Source of the DNA: Antedon bifida
Taxonomy: Eukaryota > Echinodermata > Crinoidea > Comatulida > Antedonidae
Assembly (NCBI GenBank): GCA_963402885.1
Contig: OY727098.1
Location: 13,626,717-13,690,716, forward strand
Reading direction: 5' to 3'
Length of the DNA: 64,000 nucleotides
Position numbers and translations under genes: made by a program. A model generated the notes under the pieces. That model worked only from the letters and a program-made list of their open reading frames with translations, made no database searches and was not told the origin of the DNA. Shown here piece by piece: positions 44,201-56,200 of this stretch; the stretch's first letter is position 1, and the number at the start of each line of letters is the position of its first letter.

Positions 44201-47200
44201 ATAGAAAGCAAAAAGTGCTAATAGTTAATTAAAAAAGAAATGGCAGGATTTGGGCCTAATAATAAAATAAAACACAACTGGGGCCAATCGTATTTATTTA
44301 CCTGAAAAAATGTAGGCCTAATTTAAAGCAAAAAGGTAATCAAATTGGCTGTCAGCCAATGGGTTTTTGGTTAGGCCTTTTTGAAGCTAGTTGTACGGAG
44401 GTAATTATCTTTATTAAAACTACAAAATGACCTAATCATAGTCTGATTTAATTAATCTTCATTTTTCATGTTTTGAGGGACAAGCCTAATAATATAATAG
44501 GCCACATGCCTTTAATAAAGAAAAATTGGTGAAGTTATTCTTATATTATATTATATAATATATTATTATGTCCGGGTTCGAATCTCGGTTGGGGCGACTT
44601 TTTCTCATTCTCACAGATTTCCTTATCTTATCGTTTCAAATTAATTAATTAAATTTCAGTATATCACTGGGCGGTTTAGAATTAATGTTCTGTGTGTAAT
44701 GTGTTTATAAAAAGTATCTCTACAGAGATCCTGCTTCGTGAATAAAAACACTGATAGATGAGGGTGTATCAATTTGATCTAGGTGCGCATGCGTACAATT
44801 GAGGGACTAGTGCTGTTCTGCCATAAGAGTCGCTATCCAATTGGGTTTGAACTAAACCATGAATGGTATATACTGAAATTTAATTAATTAATTTGAAACG
44901 ATAAGATGAGGAAATCTGTGAGAATTATATTATATTATATTATTCTTATATTATTATTTTTTTGTTAAAGTATTAGGCATATTCATTAAAACGTTATTCC
45001 TGTGTAAAAAAAATGTGAAGAAATATTTAATATTATAATTTATCAATTCGCTTTTTTTGCACATTTCGCGTTCCATACTTTATTAGAGGCCGACTTGCCT
45101 TGGGGCCGACTTGACGTGGGGCCAAGACGGTTTAGGGCCGGTAGAGAACTTACTGTGGAGACTTCGTACCAATAACACACACGTGTCATATGGGAGTCAC
45201 TAGGCCTAGGCCCAAGTTATATTTTGCTATTGTAGTAGATTATGCCTACCTTGATGAAGTTAACCCTACCTGGAAAATCAACCCCACCCGGAAAATCAAC
45301 CCCACCCATATTCACTTTCCATTTTCATATTATGTTGTATTAATATTAACGTTTTATTTTTCTTATATTCCATTTCTAGGTTTCCTTCCTTCCAATTTGT
45401 CGGTATAGGTCAGGTAAATAAATACAAATAGAATATTTCACTGAATTACTGCATTGATTGGTACAAGATAAAGATAAATTAAAACTAGATTCAATTCATC
45501 ACTATGACGAATTATAGGTTATATGTATTGATTTAAATAAAGATAATTGATTTTTAAAATATATATTGTTTGATTGATTTTGTCAGAAACTTTAATTATT
45601 TATAATATATGAAGATCGGATTTTGCTAATGCAAATACAGTAGCCGGTATCACAATCCCAAAGATCCCTCTGCGTATAATGTTATAAACCACCCTTGTTA
45701 CATAATAATATAGGTTACTTTTTCATTTCATGGGTATATTAAATAAAATTGAACGAACAATTTTAAAATGTAGCATATTTTCGCCATTTTTTTAACTTAC
45801 ACGTGCATAGCCTTACCTGTCACTTGTATAACATGGATTCAAGTTGAAAAGTGAATAAAATATGATGAAATTGCTAAAGAAAGGTTGTAAAACAGAAATC
45901 AGGCAAAAAGAGTGCGCATTATAGTTTAAAGTGCAGTGCGCGTGCAAAATTCTGCGCACTCATTGCAATTTTTAAACACTTAAAAATTGCCTGAAACTTA
46001 CTCTAATTTCATCGAAAATAAATTTTGACAATTTTGAAAAGTTTAAGCGTGCATACGCATACGTTATATGCATTACGCACATATTTGTATTGTCATATGA
46101 TGAAGTATGACCTGAAATTTATGAGTACCAAATTTGGTTTAATTATTTCACATCGTGAAAACATATAACCCCATCGATTCCTGGCGATAAGGAATATACT
46201 CTGAAAAATTGAATTAGCTAGATGAAACAGATATCAAGATAATTGACGGACAAAATAATGCTAAGGAAAGAATAAATAAATAAAGATTCTGACAAGATCA
46301 ATAAGGTTAATATTATATAATGATAAATGATAACAAACAAGAAAAATATACACATACCGTATATTTCGGTGTATAAGTCGCACCTGTGTATAAGACGCAC
46401 CCCATAACTGAGAGTAAAATATCGGTATTTTTTATATCGTTGATGTATAAGACGCACTTTATATTTCATCAAAACAATGTTTTTTTAAATTGTAATCAAT
46501 ATTATTGTAATAATATATTTTGTTATATCTACAACGGCGTCCTTTATTTTGGTTTTTTCTTACCTCAACAAGTTGTTTCTAACTTGTTATTCATGAGTTT
46601 CGCACCCGCAACATCGAGTGCATGACCGTGTGTGTAACACGCACGTGTGTGGGCTAGCCTCGCTCGACGTCGATCATTTCGAGAGGGCGCACGTTTTCAC
46701 GGACAATCGTATTCGATTAGTATCTATGTATCCGAGAAGTGTGTACGCTAGGTCCATGCTATAATCACCTGGAGAATATACTAGTCGAATACCATACACC
46801 ATGTGGCCGCCAAGAATGGCGGTCGGCGATCGTGCGTATAAAAATAAATACTATTCCAATCGTAAACGTTTACAAATGAAATGTTATCGGAGCGCCTAAA
46901 ACAGCTCCATAATGAGCAAATCTTTTCATCATATTTAGTATAACATCACGCTAAAATGCCTTGAAAACTAGGCAGAAGCAGGTTTCCGTTACATTAGTAC
47001 ACTGTATCTAGGCCAGCCTACTCAGGCCTAGCCAACGAGGTGACGATATATACAATCTGTGTGGTGAGGCATTTATGTTCGGTGTATAAGACGCACCCTT
47101 AATTTAGAGGTCAAATTTGCGTGTCAAAAGTGCGACTTATACACCGAAATATACGGTAGTTACCAACCGTCTTACATCGTGCAGGACGGTCCCGCATTTC

Positions 47201-50200
47201 GAAGTGATTTTTAATGAAACATGCATTTTCGTGAATAAGCGCATTTTGTAGGATTGTTGTAGGTAATAAATAAATAATTTTGTTTGACAAATCCAAAAGA
47301 AATTACTCACATTCTTTAGCTTTCGCCATCTTGTCTGATGGCTTGATCACAAGTGATCCGGTCCACTGCTACTTCCTGGAAATCTGTTGTTATTGTTTCT
47401 AGGTGACGTCATACTTTTTCGTAGCAATGATGTGTATACGTGATCGAGATATACAGCCCCTTCGTCGCGGTTGATTGCGTTAGCCCCCCTCTTTCTGATT
47501 TGGATTGCCTCTCTGATTCTACGCTTGAATGGGTTAGAGTCTCTGTCAAGAATTTTGGCCCCCTCCCAATCGATGATGTGGTTTTCTTGCGCTGCATGGT
47601 CTGTGATGGCGGATTTGTGGATTTCGGATGTTGATTCCTTTTTAGTTGCCCGGGTGTATTTACGATCGGTGACCGTTTCAGTGTCTTTTTGGTGTTCTTT
47701 CAGTCTTACTCCAAATTGACGACCTGTTTCCCCAATATATGATTTCTTGCAACTTTTGCAAGGAATGTCGTAAACAATGTCACTTGTTTGGGTGATGTCC
47801 TTCTTGTCTTTGGGGTGGACTAGAATGCTTTTAAGAGTGTTCGTTGGACGCATGGCGGTGGAAATACCATATTTCTTAAAAATCCTTTGAGCTTGTTCTG
47901 CCACTCCTTCGACATCATCGATTGGGAGGGGGCCAAAATTCTTGACAGAGACTCTAACCCATTCAAGCGTAGAATCAGAGAGGCAATCCAAATCAGAAAG
48001 AGGGGGGCTAACGCAATCAACCGCGACGAAGGGGCTGTATATCTCGATCACGTATACACATCATTGCTACGAAAAAGTATGACGTCACCTAGAAACAATA
48101 ACAACAGATTTCCAGGAAGTAGCAGTGGACCGGATCACTTGTGATCAAGCCATCAGACAAGATGGCGAAAGCTAAAGAATGTGAGTAATTTCTTTTGGAT
48201 TTGTCAAACAAAATTATTTATTTAAAACATGCATTTTGATCAACTGCATGAGTGACCACATATTTGTCTCGTATTTAGCAGAATTATATGCATGATCATT
48301 TTTTATCACAATTTGAGAGAAAAATGCATTCAAATTGATTGGTATATTTTAAAAGTATACTTTAAAAGTATACAACATTATGTGAGTATTCATATTATAA
48401 CACCACACATACTGTATCAACAAAAATACTAATAATTAATTTTTCCGCGGTCACTCGTTGGGACGAATGATGGGCCAATAGTCATGATGTTGTGTGCGTT
48501 TATAAAAGGGGAAACCCCGAACTGCGCTGAATTTTCTTGCCATTGGTTGGTGGATCAGTTCAATTTTTACCCTCCAAAAAAGAAATTTAGAAATAAAATA
48601 AATTCAAGAATCATGAAAATAACGTTGAATTACAGATTAACAAACAAAAGAGTAACATACAATCTAATAATATTTGTATCGTTTATCGTATCGGAAGTAC
48701 ATTATTATTGCGGACATTCCCCTGATGTTTGCAGCGCAAAATATGATCGTTTTGCTGATTCCTAGCACGCATTTCAAATCTCTCAGGTTGGTAACAACCT
48801 ATAAAATGTTATAAACACCTAAATAAATTCCTGTCATTTGATTGGACATGGTGTACAATAAGTACACACTATTTATTGATCGTTAAATAGTACTTAGTAA
48901 ATCATAACCATTCATTATTTGTATACCAATCAATGCCATAAAATTATACCAATTATATTAAATTTTGATAATAAATAGTATTTGTTTGTATAAACTTTTT
49001 AAAATTTTTATATTTGTAATATTTTTCTATTGTTTTAAATGTAATTTTTCCTGTACTCCAAAGATGTAGACAAGTAAAAGTATAGGCTTATTTGAATTTC
49101 TGTATAATATAAATAAATAATTGCGAAACTTTAATATGAAAAATAATCATAATAATTTAGTATATTTTTATAATCTCCTTTTTTCGTTTTTTTATATGCT
49201 CCCGTTCATATGTAATTAAGATTGTTTGCTTGCTTTTTTTATTGTGTTCTTCTTTGTTTTATATTTGTAAATCACATTTGCCCGCTGGGATTGTTGTGAT
49301 TTTTTTTATACCGAATAAATAAATAAATAAAAACTAAACACAATTATTTCAGACATTCACTGTATTTATCATGACCTACATAGTAAAGAAGAAATAAAAC
49401 AACATTATAATGATTACATTGCAATTACTATTTCAGATATATTATTTTTATTTTCAGATGGTTGCAACAATAGTTTTATTGTTCATTGCGAAATGTGCGA
49501 ATATTGTGACTTACCCAGATTTTTCAAGACAGATTCCAAAAAAGGTATATTTCCCCATCATTCAAAATTGTATTTATCCACTTAAATAACTTTTATTTGG
49601 AAAGACTGTTAAATTATTTGTTAGTTACCTTGATTTCAGGCAGCAACGCGTTATGTTTCAAGGTCAAGCTTCTGATTGGCTCACTGTTTTGTCTGGGGTC
49701 CCCCAGGGCTCGATTCTTGGTCCCCTTTTATTTAATATCTTTATCAATGATCTCCCTTCTAATCTTTCTTCTTCTTGCTTACTTTTTGCAGATGATCTTA
49801 AACTCTTTAATACTATCAATGGCCCTAATGATACTGTTTCCCTTCAAAATGACCTTGGTACACTCTTCAGATGGACCACCACCTGGAAGCTGAGTTTAAA
49901 CTTACCAAAATGCAAAATTATGACGATTACTAAGAAAAGACAATATATCCAATATGATTACAGCATTAATAATCATGTTTTGGAAAGAATTGACCGTCAT
50001 AAAGATCTTGGTATTATTATCGACTGTAACTTAAATTTTATTCCTCAAGTTGATGCTGCTGTTAGTAAAGCAAATAGAATGTTAGGCATGATACGTCGTA
50101 ATTGCTGGTGTTTTAAAAATTCTAATACTTTAATTAATTTATATGTTTCTCTTGTCCGTCCCCATCTTGAATACTGTAGTGTTGTGTCTAATTCGTTTTC

Positions 50201-53200
50201 GTCTGTTCATAGTACCCGTCTTCAAAGAGTCCAAGATCGTTTTGTTCGTTTTGTGTATTCTACTTGTCACTGTCCTCCTTTGTCTGTCTCTCTTCCTTCG
50301 CTTGTCTCTCGTCGTTCTATGTTCGATCTTCAGTTTTTGTATAAATGTATGAATTCCCGTTTCAATTGTAATTTTATCTCTTTGTTTTCCTTTCATGTTA
50401 AAGCTGTTGGTTGTCGTACTCGTAATTCCAAATGTAATCTTCTTTATGTGCCGTATTGTCGTGTTAATGTTACCAAGAATGGATTTATTTCACGTATTTG
50501 TCTTCTTTTTAATAATTGTGTTGTTAAAGATAATTCTATTGATCTCTTTTTTGACCGTTATAATTGTTTTTGTAATAAAATTAGTAAAATTGTATAATTT
50601 TGTATTGTTAGATTTTAAGATTTATATATATTTTTATATGGTATAGTTTATTCCATTCTGTAAGGGGCGGGTTTCCCGCTGTTGAATGAGTTTGAATAAA
50701 ATAAAATAAAATAAATAAAATACAGTGGCACACACCATCCAGAATACAGCTAAAAAATATACAATACAAAGTAAAAACAATATTACCATACTGACGCGGC
50801 TATAAGCCCATACTCGGGTTAAGCCCATACTCGGGTATAAGCCCACCCCCAACTTTTGACAAATTTTTGTGCAAAATGAGGCACTCTGGTATAAGCCCAC
50901 CCATTAATTCGAAGATCTACAGTAGGTGCCGTAATACTTTATTTTGTATTTGGTAAAGGCGAGTATAAATTTTGTGATGGTTGACCTGTCTGGGGACTTC
51001 CATACACCGCATATTATAACCAAGCTAGGCTAATATTAGCTAGGCCATATCAGGCCTAGCAGTCCTGTCCCTATTTGGTATCAGCTGCCATAAACAGGCT
51101 TAATGTCTGGTACATTTCTATCTAACAATAATACTTGCTTTTCTGCTTGATAAATTCTTGTTTGACGTTGACGTTTAAAATTCTATGACACAAACTATTT
51201 TCCGATACTCTACACCTTTTGTGGTTTCAGTTGAGGGATGATGTCAAGATTGAATACACAGTACGTGCGTTGTTGTCTGCATTTTTGGATCCTTGTGTAT
51301 AAGTTCAAGGGGATGGGCTTATACCCACGTCAGTACGGTAGTGATATGTGATATTAGTTAATCATAATTATAATATACCACAAAAAAATAAATATCCTCA
51401 TTAAATTGGCCATTAATAATAACCTTTCCTAAGCCTTTAATAAGAAATATATTTACATTTAAAATCACAAATTGTACAGTATATAATAAATAATATTCAT
51501 ATTCATCATATTTCGTTATCTAACCAGATATGGCCATTACCTGTTATTTACATGGGAAATATGGTATTTGGTCTCGGTGGCACAAAAAAGCTGAGGTAAG
51601 GTTTTTACTATATGTTCACTGTAACGGTGGGAGTATTCGATAGGCAAAGGTTGTACTCTGTTCACACGACACACACACACAAATAGCTCTACATAAACGA
51701 GGATTATCCTCACAGAAGCAGCAGTCCATCCCCTCCCTAGACATTTCTCCATCTTCACCCCCACCCCACTATATAAATGTATGTTCTCTTTCTTTCATCA
51801 CAACCTGATCTGGCAAAACCCTCTCTTTGTCGGCATTTCAAAATTCACGTAATCAGTAAAAATAAAATTGTTGGAATTGGTTCCAGTTTGCTTATAAACC
51901 CAAAATGGGTTTATTTACCTTCACCCATTTTGTACAGTCAAAACTAGATAAAAACAATAAAGCAAATAGGTATCTTCGAACTATGTTTTTCTATTTTAGT
52001 TCGGCATTTAACTCTATACAAACACATCTCCTCATAGATAAACTGAGGGCTCTCAATGTAAACTCTAATCTCATCCTATGGATCAGTAATTTTTTATCAG
52101 ATCGCCCTCAAAAGGTTGTTATTGGAAACATGGCATCTGATGTTTTAGTATGTAATACTGGAGCAGCACAAGGATGCTTCCTTTCTCCTGTATTGTTCAG
52201 CATATATACAAAAATGAGTTTAAAATTAAATTTGATGACTGCTGTTTAATTAAGTATGCCGATGACAGTGTTAAGGATAATAGTGAATAAAACTATACAC
52301 AGTCAATCAATGATTTTACCACATGGTGTGGTAATAATTTCCTAACCTTAAATACAGATAAAACTAAAGAGATCATTTTTAACTTTAGATGCTCCAAAAG
52401 AACACTTCCAAGTGCCATAACTATCAATGAACAAAATATTGAAATGGTCGAGGAATTTAAGTATCTTGATAACAACCTTAATTGGGGAGCCAACACTTTA
52501 TCTATTACAAAAAGAGCAAGCCAGAGAATGTTTTTCCTCCGAAAACTTAAAACCTTCAATATCACGTGAAATTTATAACCTTTTTTATGATAGCGTTATT
52601 AGAAGTGTTCTTTTATTCGGCTTAGTAATTGTCTGGTTTTTGAATCTAACTCAAATGGGAAAAAACAAACTAGCTAACATTGTAATAGTGGGTCAGTAAA
52701 ATAATCAGCATTGAGTTCTGTAATAATATCCCAACTTATGTAAAGAAATTTAACTAAAGTTATTAATTCTTTTGTAACTGACAGCTTACCAATGTTCACA
52801 GTTCTGAGAAGATTCTCAATTCTCTTTACAATGTGTTTGGAGTTTTTATTATTGGGGTGAGTAGGAGTGTAGATAGGTAGGAAGCATGCTATATCAACTA
52901 TAAACTTACTCAAATGTTAGCATAATTGATAATTAAAATATTATGATGATTAATGTCGATATTTTTAGTTCTCTTATTGTTTATAGTATAGTTTTAACTT
53001 GGTGATATATGATTTATGTAAATCAAATTTTATATTGTATTTTATTGCGATTCTTGTGTTTTTGACACCCTGTTGGTTTTTGAATAAATAGATAAAAATC
53101 AATTAACAAATATTTTCTTAATAAATTCTTCATATAAAAAATGTATTTAAAAAAAGTAAAGATAAAATTGATTGTAATATTTTTTTTTTTTTTGGTAGAA

Positions 53201-56200
53201 AGAAAGCGAGTGTGCGTGTACAATGTACTGTATATGCCATGATATTGGGAGCTATTGTAGCTGCAAGGTTTGTCACGCTAATTATAACATGTCTTCATTC
53301 ATTTGATTAGTTAATTGTGTAAATGTATATTATTATGTATAGTACCGTAATACCTACTTTTGGTGGGCTTCTTTTCAAGATGGGCTTTTTTTAAAGATTC
53401 TTTTTTAAATGAATGCTGTGAATGTTTTGAATTGCTACTACAATAATAGGATATTTGAAATATTACAGTACCTGCCAATTTTACATATTTGTGATAAAAA
53501 CACCATTTTAAACTGTAAAATAAATGTATGATATAAATTTGATCATACATTATATCTGCATCACAAGTTTTCTTGCAGTAAATCACCTTGTTCATTTGAT
53601 ATTCAAATAGTCTATCTCTAAACAAAGCCCATACTGCCTTGCATGCCAGGCAATCTAACATGATACTGAGCTCCGGAATTGAAAGTGTTTATTTGTGACT
53701 GCTACACAATCAGTTCCACACCCCTTAACAGACACTGCGCGTTTTTTTGCAGCCAGACATAACATCAAAGAACTGTTAGATTGGCTTTTGGATAAAAATA
53801 TGTACCTGCTCCCTAGCAGTTGTCGTCTCAGACACTACTAAAAACATACCGTACAGTCAAGCATTACGTATCAGATGTATTTGTTCTTCAGATTTAGATT
53901 TTCAGAATCGTACAGAAGAAATAACCGGACATCTCCAGAATAGAAATTACAAGAAGGAATACATCAAATCTGCTATAAAGAAAGCAAAAGATATTCCTCG
54001 ATGTCAAACACTGACGTACAAACCACGTCAGCCAAATTCGACCAGAGTGCCATTCATGGTCACAACCTATCACCCTAGGTTGCCTCCATTACGAGCTATT
54101 ATTGAGAAACATATGCCCATTCTACAGTCCACAGAATGTCTCAAGACTGTTTTTCTGGAACCACCCATTATTGCATTTTGTAGACCTCCCAACCTTCATG
54201 ATATATAAGTCGGATCCAAATTTAAGAGTGAAATTAACTCTCATGACAGCCAAAATTTGGGCAGCCACCTTTGCGACAAATCTTGTTCATTGGTTGACTA
54301 CTGAAAATGTTAAGAGTAACCAAACTGGCCGCATCTTTCGGATAAGATAATCAATTAATTGTGTAAACAAAAACGCGTATACTGTAATATTTGTGGTAAA
54401 CAGTATTTAGGGGAAACAAAAAACACTCTCCGTATGAGAATGACGCAACACAGATCAGCTATCAAAACATTAAAGCTTGATCAACCTGTAGCCGAACATT
54501 TTAATTCTGCTGGTCACTCGATTGTAAATTTCAGAGTTATTGCAATAGACCACGATGTCAAATGGAGCGACAAAACTCGCAAAGACAAAGAAAACCACTG
54601 GGAATTACTACTTAAAACCACAAAACCTTTTGGACTTAACATTAAGAACATACTCCCAGATCGGTAAAATTATTTCATTTTGACTACCTAAATTTAAGTT
54701 TCAATATTAAACACCATTTAAGCTGTTTTTCTATTCCAAAATTGTTTATATCTACCAAGCTATCTTCTTTGTTTTCTACTCTTACCCTCCCCACCCTCTA
54801 TTCACCAGCCTATGCCTCCTTTGTTCTTATTTCTTTTATTCCTGTCTACTCAGGCAGTTTTTGTCTTATTTAACTATCTTTGTCCAAGTACTTTCACCTG
54901 CACTGATGAAGGACAGTGTTGCCCGAAAGCGATGCTAACTTTTCTGGCTGTTTTACTTTATCATTTTGATTTAACTTTTTGCTTTTTTTTTTTGTATCTC
55001 CATTGAGATCCAGCCACTGATACCCACAGCATTGTCATTTTTTCGGTTATGCCTTTGGATTTATAATATAAAATATATATATATATATTAAATATGTTAA
55101 TATGACCTATACAATAATATATGATAGAATAGCCAAGTAGTACAAATATGATATTCATAAACTGATTACGATATTTTCTTTCTTTTTCAGTGATGATCTA
55201 GCATTTGATATGTTAGGTTATTTTTTTATTTCAATGAACAATATATTTACAGCAGGTAATAATGTTTATGTAAAAAAGAAATTAGACTCTAAGGTAAGTA
55301 TTATATATTAATCATGCTTTATCCTTTTAACATTGTTATTTTAATTACTGTAGATCACTTGTACAAGGAGACAAAGTATCCCCCTAAAGCTCTGTCTACA
55401 CTACAAAACTAGTTTGATAAAAAAAGTTTGATGTGCCCAAATATGGTAGTGATATGTTTGAATATAGTAGTGATATGACATCATCATGTCCATATATGGG
55501 CAAATCACATCTTTTTGTCACATAAAGTTTAATAGTGAAGACAGAGCTTTACTGGTAGTGTCCCAAAGGAGGTGTTCCACTGCAATCACAATGTTTTACC
55601 AGTGTTATTGTAACTTGGGATCCATTTGGAAATGAATTTAAAGGCCATCCTAGATACTGTATCATTGAAAAACAAAATTATGTGAACGTATGGGTACATT
55701 TATTAGTCAGGGAGACTATGTCGAATAATAAAGTCCCGTGCGATTTTTATGAATAGAAAATACCACCTATCTAGACATGTTGAGTACAACCCAAGTAACA
55801 AGAAAACACATGTTGACAACGTTGGAAGGGTGGCAGAGGCCCGCCATCTTGAATTTCAAAATGGCCGCCATTGAAACTCTAAGTGTTCATATCTTGGTAA
55901 CCACAGACTGTAGAGACTTGCTTTTGGTCTCAAATTGTTCATAATATAAAACTTTATATCAGTTCTAATGGAACATTTAACCCCAAAATGACCGGAAATG
56001 GCTTTTCTGACCTTTAGCCCTAACTGACCGGAAGTTTTGTATCTCCTTAACTGGTGGACGTAGCGACTTGATTGTGGCCTCAAATTGTTCGTAATATAAA
56101 ACTTTATATCAGCTCTAATGGCGCCTTTACCCAAAAAAGTGACAGAAATTGCTATTTCTGACCTTTGACCCTATTTGAATGGGAGTTTCATATCTCCACA

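Noticed and set aside
44570..44600. tRNA gene suggested by GGGTTCGAATC
   Set aside because: Only a B box; no A box or cloverleaf within reach.
47440..48144. Plus-strand open frames mirroring the GIY-YIG protein
   Set aside because: Products of the palindrome, not separate genes.
53311..53661. 116-codon minus-strand open frame in SLC35D-like intron 6
   Set aside because: AT-driven composition, no family match, lies between a confirmed exon and a Penelope fragment.
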